From: Promicromonospora panici | GTDB lineage: Bacteria; Actinomycetota; Actinomycetes; Actinomycetales; Cellulomonadaceae | Direction: 5' to 3' | Assembly: GCF_900608595.1 (NCBI RefSeq) | Contig: NZ_UWYY01000007.1 | Span: 62,001-126,000, forward strand | DNA length: 64,000 nt | Part shown: positions 34,799-43,754 of the stretch, one piece after another | Numbering within the stretch: position 1 is the stretch's first letter | How the letters are laid out: every line of letters begins with the position of its first letter | Position numbers and translations under genes: made by a program | The notes under the pieces: generated by a model | The model's input: the letters and a program-made list of their open reading frames with translations, nothing else | The model's database searches: none | Told to the model about the DNA's origin: nothing

Positions 34799-36490
34799 TC
34801 AGCAGGCGCCGAGGTCCTGCCATACGCCCCATTCACCGGTGGTGCCCGGCGTCTCGCCCTGCGTCCACCACTTGGCGCGCCACTCGTGCCCGCCGTGCGA
34901 CACCGTGTTCCCGCCCACGTACACCGCCGAGGCGCTCCAGGCCGCCGAGGCGCACGCCTCACCCGGCGGGTCGGTCGGCGGGTCGGTCGGCGGGTCCGTG
35001 GGCGGATCGGTCGGGTCGGTCGGGCCGCCGTCCTCCACGGGCCCCGGCGTCCCGGTGCCGAGTACGCCCTGCAGCGCGCCGGTCAGCGTGCCGGAGCGGT
35101 CACCCGACAGGTCCCACCACATGGCCCCGCCCAGGCCCTGCTCCCGGATGTAGTTCGCCTTCGCGGTGACCGACTGCGTGTTGTCGTACGACCACCAGGT
35201 GTTGCCGTCGTGCCGCCAGGCGGCCCCCAGCTCGGCGTCGTAGTGCCCGGTGCCGACGTTCTTGATGACGTCGTAGTCGTTGATACCCGCCTCCCACTGC
35301 CCTGAGGCCGGACCAGTTGCGGTGCCCCACGGCTCGGACGACGTCGCGCCGGTCCAGCCGCGCCCGTACATCGCGAGGCCGAGGCCGACCTGCGCGGGGT
35401 CGATCCCGGCGTCCACGTACGACTGCACGGCCAGGTCGGCGCTGAACTGCCGCGCAGGCTCCCGCGGGTCGGCAGGGTCGTGGTAAAGGTTGCCCTGGTG
35501 CCCGGTCAGGGCCGGGTCCCAGGCGCCGTGCAGGTCGTAGCCCTGGACGTTGCCGAAGTCGAGATACTCGAAGATCTCCGGGTCGTTCCAGCCGCCGTCC
35601 TCGATGTCGGCGGGGTTGGCGGGCAGGAACGCGGACAGCTCGTAGTCCTTGCCCGTCGTCGCGCCGAGGGCGTCGAGCTGCTCGCGGAACTCGGCGAGCA
35701 GGAGCTTGAAGTTGCGCGCGTCGTTCACCTCGTCGACATGGTTGCCGACGTTGCCGTTCTGCGAACCCGGCCACTCCCAGTCGATGTCGAAGCCGTCGAA
35801 GACGCCCGCGGCGGCACCGGCGCCACCACGGCCGTCGATGACCGGCAGGTTGCCCTTGATGAACATGTTGATGCAGCTCGACACGAACTTCTCGCGCGAG
35901 GCGTCCGTCGCGGCCGCCAGCGAGAAGTTCTTGGACCAGGTCCACCCGCCGATCGACATCATGACCTTGAGGTCGGGGTGCTTGGCCTTGAGCTGCTTGA
36001 GCTGGTTGAACGAGCCGGCCAGCGGCTGGTCCCAGCTGTCGGCCGCGCCGGACACCGAGTTGGCGGCCGTGTAGCCCATGCCGTAGTCGGCCCAGGCGTC
36101 GCCCGCGCCGTCGGACCCGTTAGGGCCCTCCCCCTGCGCCTTGTTGGCCTCGAAGCACTCGAGGTTCTGGTGGTGGATGTTCGCGAAGGCGTAGTTGATG
36201 TGGGTCAGCTCGTCGGCCACGCCGGACGTGTCGATCTGCTTGACCTGGTACCCACGCCCGTACACGCCCCACTGGGCGAAGTAGCCGACGCTGCGGAAGC
36301 CGTTGATCGCGGAGGCGGCGCTCGCCTCGCCGGCGGCCGCGGCCGCCGGCGCGGGCTCCGCCGCGTTCGCGTCCCGCAGGCCCACACCGGCCACGGCGGC
36401 GGAGGCCGCCACGGCGAGCGCGGCCACCCCCGCGAGGATTCGTCGGCCCGTCCTGCTGATGCCTGACGGCGGTTCGTACGTCGAGTCCAT
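34799..36490 (-). CDS. Secreted GH18 chitinase with C-terminal chitin-binding domain
   Basis: 563 residues from ATG 36490 behind AGGGAAG. Signal peptide at about 14-44 (RR then a hydrophobic stretch ending DANAAEP). GH18 barrel about 62-480: GYFAQWGVYGRGY, MMSIGGWTWSKNF, catalytic FDGFDIDWEWPG (the Glu is the acid) and the late GGAMWWDLSGDRSGTL. A (PTDP)n linker follows, then a 45-residue CBM5/12-type domain with WSASAVYVGGNTVSHGGHEWRAKWWTQGE. It degrades chitin outside the cell. Divergent from a LuxR regulator across a 339-bp control region. Confidence 0.95.
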   Translation of the reverse strand: MDSTYEPPSGISRTGRRILAGVAALAVAASAAVAGVGLRDANAAEPAPAAAAAGEASAASAINGFRSVGYFAQWGVYGRGYQVKQIDTSGVADELTHINYAFANIHHQNLECFEANKAQGEGPNGSDGAGDAWADYGMGYTAANSVSGAADSWDQPLAGSFNQLKQLKAKHPDLKVMMSIGGWTWSKNFSLAAATDASREKFVSSCINMFIKGNLPVIDGRGGAGAAAGVFDGFDIDWEWPGSQNGNVGNHVDEVNDARNFKLLLAEFREQLDALGATTGKDYELSAFLPANPADIEDGGWNDPEIFEYLDFGNVQGYDLHGAWDPALTGHQGNLYHDPADPREPARQFSADLAVQSYVDAGIDPAQVGLGLAMYGRGWTGATSSEPWGTATGPASGQWEAGINDYDVIKNVGTGHYDAELGAAWRHDGNTWWSYDNTQSVTAKANYIREQGLGGAMWWDLSGDRSGTLTGALQGVLGTGTPGPVEDGGPTDPTDPPTDPPTDPPTDPPGEACASAAWSASAVYVGGNTVSHGGHEWRAKWWTQGETPGTTGEWGVWQDLGAC

Positions 36491-36829
36491 CGTCTTCCCT
36501 CTCTGGTCCGGTCGCTCTGTTCCGGTAACGGGGTCGCGCTGGGTCACGCTCCGTTAAAAGTAAGGAAACCTGCGTTAAGGGGAAATAAGGGAATTCCACA
36601 CGGTAGGACTACGTAGTGGAACCCGGCCGCCCAGGCGTGGATCTTTCGGCATGCATCCTTTGCTGCCGAAACAACCTGCTGCGGTATCAGGTAACTCGGC
36701 CACCGCGGCGGGACAGGATCGCAGGTAGCACGCCGTATCGCAGCAAAAGTCATGCCCTCAGGTTGATGCGGGTGAAACCTCTGACGGTCATACTTGCGAG
36801 CACCGTGAACGAATCCGGGAGGCTCGACG
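36491..36829. promoter_or_regulatory. Chitinase / LuxR divergent control region
   Basis: 339 bp, AT-richer than the genes around it, no gene seen. Candidate operators: a perfect palindrome ACTACGTAGT (36608-36617) inside TTCCAC (36594-36599) / GTGGAA (36616-36621), and TTTCGGCA (36644-36651) / TGCCGAAA (36664-36671). The run TTAAAAGTAAGG and GGGAAATAAGGG near 36554-36592 lie close to the chitinase start. Confidence 0.5.
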
Positions 36830-38926
36830 ATGACCGCGCTGCCGCTGCAAGTCGTTTTTCCGCTCTCCCTCGGTGACCGCACCGTGGCACCCCACGTCGC
36901 GTGCGAGCTCAGCCGAGTGGTGGGTGACGAACCTGGATGTGTGGACCAGACAGCCCGGATGCTCGACGAAGAGCATCTCCTCGGGACGGCGCTGATGCCG
37001 GACCCGCTCCCCGCCGCGCGCGCTGTCCGCGAGGCGGTAGGCCCGCTCGGCCTCGACGACGACGCCCGCCGGGTGCTGCTCATCGCCGCCGTCGCCGTGG
37101 TGGACCGCACCGAGGTGCTGCTCGCCGCGTCAGGCATCGACATCGACATCCTCATGGCCGGCCCGGCCGGACGCCACCTGCACCTCGTGGGCGGCCGGTT
37201 CCGGTTTCACCATCCGCGTATCCGCTCGATCGTGCACGAGGACGCCGACCTCGCCACCCGCACCGCAGCCCACGTCGCGCTGGCCGACGTGCACCGCAAG
37301 GCCGACGAGCCGCTCATCGCGATGTGGCACACGGCCCTGAGCACCCTCGCGGGTGATCCGCTGCTCGCCGACGGCCTGGTCGAGCTCGCGGACCAGCACC
37401 TCGCGCGAGGCGATGTCCACCGGGCGCACGAGGTGGCCCGCGAGGCCGCGAGCCACGGCACCGACCAGGTGCGGGCACGCGCCTTCGCCGTGGCCGGCCG
37501 GGCCGCGCTGTGGGCGGGGCACGTGCACGACGCCGTCGCGCACCTCCGCCGCGCCACCTACCCGTCCGGCAACGGGTCCACGAGCGGTGCGCCCGACGCC
37601 GCACGCCCGTTGGGTATAGCGCTCTCCCTCCTGGAGGGGCGGCCCGACGCCGTGCTGCCCGACGACGCCTGCGGGCCCGACCGCGCGGCGATCGCCGCCG
37701 CGCGCAGGACGATCCGCCTGCTCGACGGCGCCCCGGGGGACGCGGTTGCGATCTTGTCCGAGGTCGCGGAGCTGGCCCCGGCGCGTCCGCCGGGCTGGTG
37801 GTTCGACGGCCCCGACGAGGCGATGACGCCGCTCGCGGAGGCCCACCTGCGGGTGGCACAGTCGTACCTGGCCCTGCGCCTCGGCGACATCACCGAGGCG
37901 GCTTCCGTGCTCGGCGACGCCGTCGAACGCCTCCCCGTGGCCATCGCCTTCGGCGGGCTCGGCATCGCGCTCGCGCGTCGCCTCGACCTGGTCCGGGACG
38001 GACACCTGAGCCGGCCGACAGCCGCGCTCGAGGCGTCGGTGCCCGGGCAGGTGGCGCCAGTGGTGCGCGCGGCGACGCTCGGCGACCGCGCCCAGACCGC
38101 CGTGTTCGACGGCCGCTGGGTCGAGGCGGCCACCCTGCTCGGGCTCGCCGCCGAACGCGGCGGCGACGACCTGCGCCGGCTCTGGCTGCCCACCCCCGAC
38201 CCGGTGGAGCTGCTGGTGCTCGCCGGCCAGGACCGGGCCGCGCGCCGCTCGCACGAGCGCCTACGGCTCCGCGTGCTGCCGTCCGTGGGGACGGAGACGC
38301 CGGGCGGCCCGGTACGCCGGCGCCGGCTCGACCTGGCGCGCGCCGAGCTCGCCCTCGCCGACGCCTCCGGCGTCAACCGGGCGCGGGAGCGGGCGGTGGA
38401 GGCGTCGCTCCGCGTGGGCTCCACGTTCGAGCGCGGGCTCACCGAGCTGGTCGCCGCCCGCGCGTTCGCGCGCCTCGGCCTGCCCGGTGACGCCGCCGCG
38501 CACCTGCTCGGCGCGCACGAGCTGTTCGAGGAGTCCGGCGCGAAGGCCTGGGAGCACATCGCCGGGCAGGCGCTGCAGACGCCGGGCCTCGTGCCGGCGG
38601 GCCGGGTCTCGACAGGCTCGACCGCCGGAGGGACGGGGGCCGTTCCGGGAGGGACGGGCCCTGCCGACGGCTCGGCCGAAGCGTCCGGCGAGACGGCGGG
38701 AGACCCCGCCTTCGGGCAGGAGGAGCTGTGCGGACAGTGGAACGGCCTGCTCACCGAGCGGGAGCTCGATGTGGCACGCCTGGTGGTGCAGGGCCGCACC
38801 AACCGGCAGGTGGCCGCGACCCTCTACGTGTCGGTGCGCACCGTGGAGGTGCACCTGGGGCGGGTCTTCCGCAAGCTCGGGGTGCGCTCCCGCACCGAGC
38901 TTGCGGTGCTGGCGCTGCGGGGCTGA
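36830..38926 (+). CDS. Large LuxR-family regulator without an N-terminal ATPase
   Basis: 698 residues. The C-terminal HTH is typical LuxR: LLTERELDVARLVVQGRTNRQVAATLYVSVRTVEVHLGRVFRKLG (about 633-678). The middle is an Ala/Leu-rich helical repeat region resembling the TPR-like arm of large LAL regulators. No P-loop is visible; the protein begins where the winged-helix part after the ATPase would lie in a full-length LAL (about 900 residues). A Gly/Thr/Ser-rich linker precedes the HTH. Its divergent position suggests it controls the chitinase or itself. Confidence 0.85.
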   Translation: MTALPLQVVFPLSLGDRTVAPHVACELSRVVGDEPGCVDQTARMLDEEHLLGTALMPDPLPAARAVREAVGPLGLDDDARRVLLIAAVAVVDRTEVLLAASGIDIDILMAGPAGRHLHLVGGRFRFHHPRIRSIVHEDADLATRTAAHVALADVHRKADEPLIAMWHTALSTLAGDPLLADGLVELADQHLARGDVHRAHEVAREAASHGTDQVRARAFAVAGRAALWAGHVHDAVAHLRRATYPSGNGSTSGAPDAARPLGIALSLLEGRPDAVLPDDACGPDRAAIAAARRTIRLLDGAPGDAVAILSEVAELAPARPPGWWFDGPDEAMTPLAEAHLRVAQSYLALRLGDITEAASVLGDAVERLPVAIAFGGLGIALARRLDLVRDGHLSRPTAALEASVPGQVAPVVRAATLGDRAQTAVFDGRWVEAATLLGLAAERGGDDLRRLWLPTPDPVELLVLAGQDRAARRSHERLRLRVLPSVGTETPGGPVRRRRLDLARAELALADASGVNRARERAVEASLRVGSTFERGLTELVAARAFARLGLPGDAAAHLLGAHELFEESGAKAWEHIAGQALQTPGLVPAGRVSTGSTAGGTGAVPGGTGPADGSAEASGETAGDPAFGQEELCGQWNGLLTERELDVARLVVQGRTNRQVAATLYVSVRTVEVHLGRVFRKLGVRSRTELAVLALRG

Positions 38927-38930
38927 GGGT

Positions 38931-39356
38931 TTACGCCTCGAGGAGGATCGTCACCGGGCCGTCGTTGACCAGCTCGACCTGCATGTCGGCGCCGAACCGC
39001 CCGGTCTCGACCGTCAGCCCGCGTCCCCGGAGCGCGGCGACGACGGCGTCCACGAGGGGCTCCGCCACGGGCCCGGGCGCCGCCTGGTTCCAGGTCGGGC
39101 GGCGCCCCTTGCGGGCGTCGCCGTAGAGCGTGAACTGGCTGACGACGAGCACGGGCGCGCCGACGTCGGCCACGGACTGCTCGTCGTGCAGGATCCGCAG
39201 GTCGGCGATCTTGCGGGCGATCGTCTCGACCTGGGCCGCGCCGTCGTCGTGCGTGACGCCGACCAGCGCCAGGATCCCGGGCTTGTCGATGGCGCCGACC
39301 ACCTCGCCGTCGACCACCACCGACGCGCGGGTGACGCGCTGGAGCACCGCCCTCAT
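38931..39356 (-). CDS. dtd: D-aminoacyl-tRNA deacylase
   Basis: 141 residues from ATG 39356, which overlaps the asparaginase stop as ATGA. Family motifs: [21 protein letters not shown], the catalytic-site SQFTLYGD and [10 protein letters not shown] (usually GPVT) at the C-terminus. It removes D-amino acids and mischarged glycine from tRNA. Last gene of a three-gene overlapped operon and convergent with the LuxR gene, four bases apart. Confidence 0.96.
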   Translation of the reverse strand: MRAVLQRVTRASVVVDGEVVGAIDKPGILALVGVTHDDGAAQVETIARKIADLRILHDEQSVADVGAPVLVVSQFTLYGDARKGRRPTWNQAAPGPVAEPLVDAVVAALRGRGLTVETGRFGADMQVELVNDGPVTILLEA

Positions 39357-40444
39357 CGGTGGCCTTCGGTGTAGGCGTCGGCGAAGACCGCCCGGACCTC
39401 GCCGACCGGACGTCCACCGCCGAGCACCGGCACACGACCCAGCCCGTCGAGGCCACCCGGATACACGCCCGGCAGTCCGGCCGCGCCCGCGGCGCGCAGG
39501 GCGGCGGCGAGGATCGCCGGACGGGCCCGTGCGGAGCCGTCGAGCACCTTGAACGCGATGGCGGAGCCGTCGGGCAGGCCTGCGGCGTAGACGCCCTCGG
39601 CGCCGTCCTTCGCGACCAGACCCGGCACGGCCTGCATGGCGAGCGTGACGTCGCGGCCCGTGCCGCCCAGCATGTCGGGGTGCGCGGAGATCGCGCGGGC
39701 GGCACGCGCCTCGTGCGAGCGGACGTCGACGGTGGGCGCGGCGCCCAGGGTCGAGAACGCGCGCGCCAGGCCCAGCAGCGTCGTGGAGAACAGGGGCGCG
39801 CCGCAGCCGTCGACGGTGGTCCGCATGACCACCTCCGCGTCGCCGGTCATCTCCAGGATGGTGGCGCGGATCGCGCGCTGCAGCGGGTGCTCGGGCGACA
39901 GGTAGGTCTGGATGTCCCAGCCTTGCGTGAGGCAGGTGGCGAGCATCGCCGCGTGCTTGCCCGAGCAGTTCTGCGCGAGCGACGCCGGGCCCGGCCCGCC
40001 GTTGTGCGGCGCCATGTGCCACTCGAGCGCGGCCGGCGGGTAGATCGGCAGGTCCGGCGTGTTCTGCAGCGCGCCGGAGCCCAGGCCCACGGAGCCGAGG
40101 ATCTGCAGCACGCCGTCCAGGTGGAACGACTCGCCGTTGTGGCTGGCCGCGGCCAGCGCGAGCAGGCGGTCCGGCAGCTCCAGGCCCGCGCGCAGCATCG
40201 CGACGAGCTGCACCGGCTTCAGCGACGACCGCGGCCAGACGGGCGTGGTCGCGTTACCCACCTGGACGACCGGCCGCCCGGACGGGTCCAGCACCACGAG
40301 GTGCCCCAGGTGCACCGACTCCACGAGGTCGCCGCGGATCACCTCGGCCAGCGGCGCGGCGTCGTCGAGCACGCTGCCGGACGCCGGGCTGCCGGTCCGG
40401 GGCATCGTCGACGCGGCCCGCCCGGACGGCATGTGCGCCGTCAC
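39353..40444 (-). CDS. Asparaginase II family protein
   Basis: 363 residues from GTG 40444, which overlaps the DUF2516 stop as GTGA. The Asparaginase_II family (distinct from the bacterial type I/II amidohydrolases) is recognised by [36 protein letters not shown] and [13 protein letters not shown]. These residues are proposed to form a Ser/Thr-based active site for L-asparagine hydrolysis. The N-terminal 20 residues are variable. Translationally linked to DUF2516 before it and dtd after it. Confidence 0.92.
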   Translation of the reverse strand: MTAHMPSGRAASTMPRTGSPASGSVLDDAAPLAEVIRGDLVESVHLGHLVVLDPSGRPVVQVGNATTPVWPRSSLKPVQLVAMLRAGLELPDRLLALAAASHNGESFHLDGVLQILGSVGLGSGALQNTPDLPIYPPAALEWHMAPHNGGPGPASLAQNCSGKHAAMLATCLTQGWDIQTYLSPEHPLQRAIRATILEMTGDAEVVMRTTVDGCGAPLFSTTLLGLARAFSTLGAAPTVDVRSHEARAARAISAHPDMLGGTGRDVTLAMQAVPGLVAKDGAEGVYAAGLPDGSAIAFKVLDGSARARPAILAAALRAAGAAGLPGVYPGGLDGLGRVPVLGGGRPVGEVRAVFADAYTEGHR

Positions 40445-40776
40445 CAGCCGCTCTGCGGGCCGCGCGGCCTGTTGCCCGTGCCGTACGGCTGCAGGCGCGG
40501 GCGCACGCTCACCCAGTAGATGATCGCGGGCGCCACGGCGATGATGTTGAGGAACGAGCCGAACATGAACCCGCCCTGCAGCCAGCCCTGCGGCAGGCCG
40601 AGGAAGCCCAGGGCCGCGGCGAGGCCCAGGATTGCCAGCCAGCCGGCCTTCGGCACCCGGCCCTCGGCCCGGTAGCCCTTGTCCGGTCGGCGTGCGGCGT
40701 CGACGAACGCGACGACCTGCACGACAAAGACCACGAGCGCGAGTGCGGCCATCACGAACCACTGCAAGAATCCCAC
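40441..40776 (-). CDS. DUF2516 family membrane protein
   Basis: 111 residues with three hydrophobic segments (about 4-26, 44-62, 67-90) and a short Arg/Pro/Gly-rich tail. RRPDKGYRAEGRVPKAGWLAILGLA is characteristic of DUF2516, a small actinobacterial membrane family. No catalytic residues. First gene of the DUF2516-asparaginase-dtd operon. Function unknown. Confidence 0.88.
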   Translation of the reverse strand: MGFLQWFVMAALALVVFVVQVVAFVDAARRPDKGYRAEGRVPKAGWLAILGLAAALGFLGLPQGWLQGGFMFGSFLNIIAVAPAIIYWVSVRPRLQPYGTGNRPRGPQSGW

Positions 40777-40938
40777 GCCGCGAGCCTACGGCACGGACTC
40801 GGGTCGCTGCCCGAGCCCGTGCCGCACCGCCGCAGGTCCTGTGCTGTCACTCATCGGCGTTCGCCTTTCAGGCCGAGGAGGGAGTCGATGGTGCGACGCG
40901 TGTTGGGGTCTGTCAGCCGGCGGCGCGCCGGGCGGCCG
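40777..40938. other. Non-coding gap with a strong hairpin between marR-like and DUF2516 genes
   Basis: 162 bp. A hairpin at about 40790-40823 pairs GGCACGG and CTCGGG with CCCGAG and CCGTGCC (one unpaired base on each side, 6-nt loop). No T-run follows on either strand. It lies downstream of the MarR gene and upstream of DUF2516, both minus, so it may separate their transcripts. A short minus-strand open stretch ending at 40857 has no support as a gene. Confidence 0.5.
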
Positions 40939-41406
40939 CTATCGCGGGTCGCTGTCCATCTGCTCGAGGAGGCGGCTCGAGATCTCCCCGAGCGTCGCGA
41001 GGTCCTCGGGACTGAGGGCGTCGACCACCAGCCGCCGGACCGTGACCACGTGCTTGGGTGCCGCGGCCTCGATGACCTCACGGCCCTGGGGAGTGATCAC
41101 GACGAACGCGCCGCGACCGTCTTCGGCACACTCCTCGCGGGCCACTACGCCGCGCTTGATCATCCTGGCCACCTGGTGCGACAGGCGGCTCCGCTCCCAG
41201 CCGATCTCCTCCGCGAGGTCCTGAAACCGCACGCGGCCACCAGGGACGTCGGTGAGCGCCACAAGGATCTGGAAGTCAGCACCGGACAGACCCGACTGCG
41301 CCTGCAGGTCGGCGCCCAGGCGCCTCGTGAGCTTCTGGTACAAGTGGATGAAGGCGCGCCAGGACCGCTCCTCTTCCGCGCTCAGCCACGGGACGTCGTT
41401 GCTCAT
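40939..41406 (-). CDS. MarR family regulator
   Basis: 155 residues. Winged helix at about 45-115: SGADFQILVALTDVPGGRVRFQDLAEEIGWERSRLSHQVARMIKRGVV, with the wing RGAFVVITPQGREVI. MarR proteins are usually repressors relieved by phenolic or oxidative ligands. Divergent from an NmrA-type gene with two AGATGAC-containing palindromes between them, so it very probably represses both genes. Confidence 0.93.
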   Translation of the reverse strand: MSNDVPWLSAEEERSWRAFIHLYQKLTRRLGADLQAQSGLSGADFQILVALTDVPGGRVRFQDLAEEIGWERSRLSHQVARMIKRGVVAREECAEDGRGAFVVITPQGREVIEAAAPKHVVTVRRLVVDALSPEDLATLGEISSRLLEQMDSDPR

Positions 41407-41468
41407 GGCGCCCAGTCTACCGGTAGTTGATACATCATCTATCCGGTGCTACGGTCGGCAGATCAACC

Positions 41469-41516
41469 AGATGACACGTCATCTATTTCCTCGAGAATTT
41501 AGATGACGTGACATCT
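41469..41516. promoter_or_regulatory. Two MarR operator palindromes
   Basis: AGATGACACGTCATCT (41469-41484) and AGATGACGTGACATCT (41501-41516), both nearly perfect 16-bp palindromes, starts exactly 32 bp apart (three helical turns). A half-site-like ACATCATCT lies at 41432-41440 nearer the MarR gene. The stretch is AT-rich for this genome. Confidence 0.8.
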
Positions 41517-41547
41517 ACACGGTCACCACCCGGCAAGGGAAACGAAC

Positions 41548-42495
41548 ATGACAGAGCAGAAGACCATCGCAGTTGTCGGAGCGACCGGGGCTCAGGGTGG
41601 CGGGCTCGCTCACGCGATCCTCGCCGACCACGGCTCCGAGTTCACCGTCCGCGCGCTCACCCGTAACCCGGGCTCCGACAAGGCCCAGGCACTCGCTCGA
41701 CTCGGCGCCGAGGTGGTCACGGCCGATCTTGACGACGAGGCCAGCGTCGCCAAGGCTCTCGACGGCGCCTACGGGGCGTACTTCGTCACCAACTTCTGGG
41801 AGCACGGCTCACCGGAGCGCGAGTACACCCAGGCCCGCAACCTGGCCCAGGCCGCCAAGACGGCGGGCATCGAGCACGCGATCTGGTCGACCCTGGAGGA
41901 CACGCGCAAGTCCGTGCCGCTCGACGACGACCGGATGCCCACACTGATGGGTGAGTACAAGGTCCCGCACTTCGACGTCAAGGGCGAGGCCAACGCCCTG
42001 TTCGTTGATGCAGGCGTGCCGACCACGTTCCTGCAGACCACGTTCTACTGGGACGGCTTCCTCAGCATCTTCCCGCCCAAGCGCCAGGAGGACGGCAGCC
42101 TGGTCCTCGCCATGGCGATGGCCGACAGCAAGCTCGCCGGGATCGCCTCCGAGGACATCGGGCGCACCGCCCACGGGATCTTCAAGCGTGGGGAGGCACT
42201 CGTCGGCGAAACCGTGAGCATCGCGGGCGAGCACCTGACGGGTGCCGAGTACGCCGCGGCCTTCTCCCAGCTCCTCGGCGAGCCGGTCCACTACTACCCG
42301 GTCCCGTTCGAAGGCCTCCGCTCAGCCGGATTCCCCGGCGCCGAAGACATCGGGAACATGTTCCAGTTCTACGCCGAGTTCGACGACGAGTTCACCGGCC
42401 GCCGCGACCTCGCCGAGGTCCGCAAGCTCAACCCGCAGCTCAAGACCTTCACCGCATGGCTCACCGAGCACAAGGAAGCCTTCGCCGCCCTCTGA
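41548..42495 (+). CDS. NmrA-like NAD(P)-binding protein
   Basis: 315 residues. N-terminal Rossmann motif IAVVGATGAQGGGLAHAIL (7-25), RALTRNPGSDKA for the NADP phosphate, and GAYFVTNFWEH. This matches the HSCARG/NmrA group of atypical short-chain dehydrogenases, which bind NADP(H) and often act as redox sensors rather than enzymes; the active Tyr-x3-Lys is not clear. Preceded by GGCAAGGGAAA about ten bases before the ATG. Probably the main target of the divergent MarR protein. Confidence 0.9.
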   Translation: MTEQKTIAVVGATGAQGGGLAHAILADHGSEFTVRALTRNPGSDKAQALARLGAEVVTADLDDEASVAKALDGAYGAYFVTNFWEHGSPEREYTQARNLAQAAKTAGIEHAIWSTLEDTRKSVPLDDDRMPTLMGEYKVPHFDVKGEANALFVDAGVPTTFLQTTFYWDGFLSIFPPKRQEDGSLVLAMAMADSKLAGIASEDIGRTAHGIFKRGEALVGETVSIAGEHLTGAEYAAAFSQLLGEPVHYYPVPFEGLRSAGFPGAEDIGNMFQFYAEFDDEFTGRRDLAEVRKLNPQLKTFTAWLTEHKEAFAAL

Positions 42496-42535
42496 GCCAG
42501 CGCAAGTAAACCCGAGTCAGCGCGCGACGCGACGC

Positions 42536-43651
42536 CTACAGCTCCGGCAGCGCGTCGCGCGCCTCGCCCGGGGACGCCCCAGCGGCCTCGAGCGCGTCGA
42601 CGACGGGCGAACGCAACAACATCACCAGGGACTGGACCTGCCAGTCGCCCTCGCCGACGGTTCGGGGGTCCACCCGGGACGCGACGGTGGTCAGTACGTC
42701 TCGTCCACGCGCGCCGTCGCCCCCGGAGCCGACGTCGGACGCCAGCTGCCGCACACCCGACGCGAACCCCTCGACGAGCTCGGCCACCGGCTCGACGTCG
42801 TGCTCCCCCTCCACGACCGGGAGCACCCGGCGGGCGAGGACCCGGACCGACCGCATGGTGCGGTCCACGAGCACTGCCTGGTCCTCCAGCCGGCCGAGCT
42901 CCCCGCGGTATACCCGCCCCACGGAGATCCGGGCCAGCTCGCGCGCTCCGCGGGCGGCCTCCTGCCACTCGGCGAGCACCGGTTCGGAGGCCCTGCCGCG
43001 CACGAGCGCGGCCCGGACGTCGTCCACGTCGCGCGAGCGCAGGCCCCGGGCCAGCGTCTCCAGGGTCTCGGCGAGCTCGGTCACCGCCCGCTCCGCGAGC
43101 GCCCGCGGGCGGCGGCGAGTGTCGCCGGGCGTGAGCAGCGCGACGAGGAGAGCGACGGCGCCGCCGATCAGAGCGTCCGTCCAGCGCCCGAGCGGCCCGC
43201 CGGAGACCGAGGGCAGGCCCACCACGATGATCGCCTGCACGCCCGCCTGCGTGACGAGAAGGGCGCCGCGGTCGATGAACCGGGCGGCGATCGCCGAGAT
43301 GAAGAGCACCAGGGAGAGCTGCCACCAGCCGGACCCGATGAGGTGCACGATCAGGTCACCCATACCGACGCCGACCGCCACCCCCACGGCCATCTCGGAC
43401 ACCCGGCGTACGTCCCGCTGCGCGGAGAAGCCGAGGAGGACCCAGGCCGCGACCGGAGCGAAGAAGGGCTGCTCGTGTCCCAGCAGGTACCGCGCGACGA
43501 GGTAGGCGGCGCCGGCGGCGAGCGAGGCCTGGGCGATCGGGATCAGGCCCGCCCGCGCGCGCGTCCAGCCCTGCCGCAACCGGGTGCGCAGCATGAGCGT
43601 GCGCATGGCCTTGCGCCACATCTCGTCGGCCGGACCGGGCAGTGAGCTCAC
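42536..43651 (-). CDS. FUSC-family (aromatic acid exporter-like) membrane protein
   Basis: 371 residues from GTG 43651; ATG 43621 is an alternative start. Six hydrophobic segments lie in the first 180 residues, including VAAWVLLGFSAQRDVRRVSEMAVGVAVGVGMGDLIVHLIG, the FUSC/ArAE core. The remaining 190 residues are a soluble helical domain. Proteins of this family are fusaric-acid-resistance or aromatic-acid efflux components; substrate unknown. Separated from the upstream ygfZ by a palindrome. Confidence 0.87.
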   Translation of the reverse strand: MSSLPGPADEMWRKAMRTLMLRTRLRQGWTRARAGLIPIAQASLAAGAAYLVARYLLGHEQPFFAPVAAWVLLGFSAQRDVRRVSEMAVGVAVGVGMGDLIVHLIGSGWWQLSLVLFISAIAARFIDRGALLVTQAGVQAIIVVGLPSVSGGPLGRWTDALIGGAVALLVALLTPGDTRRRPRALAERAVTELAETLETLARGLRSRDVDDVRAALVRGRASEPVLAEWQEAARGARELARISVGRVYRGELGRLEDQAVLVDRTMRSVRVLARRVLPVVEGEHDVEPVAELVEGFASGVRQLASDVGSGGDGARGRDVLTTVASRVDPRTVGEGDWQVQSLVMLLRSPVVDALEAAGASPGEARDALPEL

Positions 43652-43682
43652 GGGTGCATCCTCGCATCCGCCCGCGCCTCAG

Positions 43683-43741
43683 TTGAGTGCGGGATCTTCG
43701 CCCTCTTCCGGATTTCGGAAGGGCGAAGATCCCGCACTCAA
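43683..43741. repeat. Long near-perfect palindrome between ygfZ-like and FUSC genes
   Basis: Arms of about 27 bp: TTGAGTGCGGGATCTTCGCC (from 43683) and GGCGAAGATCCCGCACTCAA (to 43741) are perfect complements. The stem continues inwards through TTCCG / CGGAA with one 2-nt bulge, leaving the 5-nt loop GATTT. Sequence is unrelated to the 13.6/22.0/26.7 kb family, but the TTGAGTGC outer end resembles the 32.4 kb palindrome (GAGTGCTGGG). Confidence 0.88.
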
Positions 43742-43754
43742 TGAACCGACTGGG

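Noticed and set aside
40851..41081. 76-codon minus-strand frame overlapping the marR-like gene end
   Set aside because: Arg/Ser-rich out-of-frame shadow; only its last 20 codons lie outside the MarR gene.
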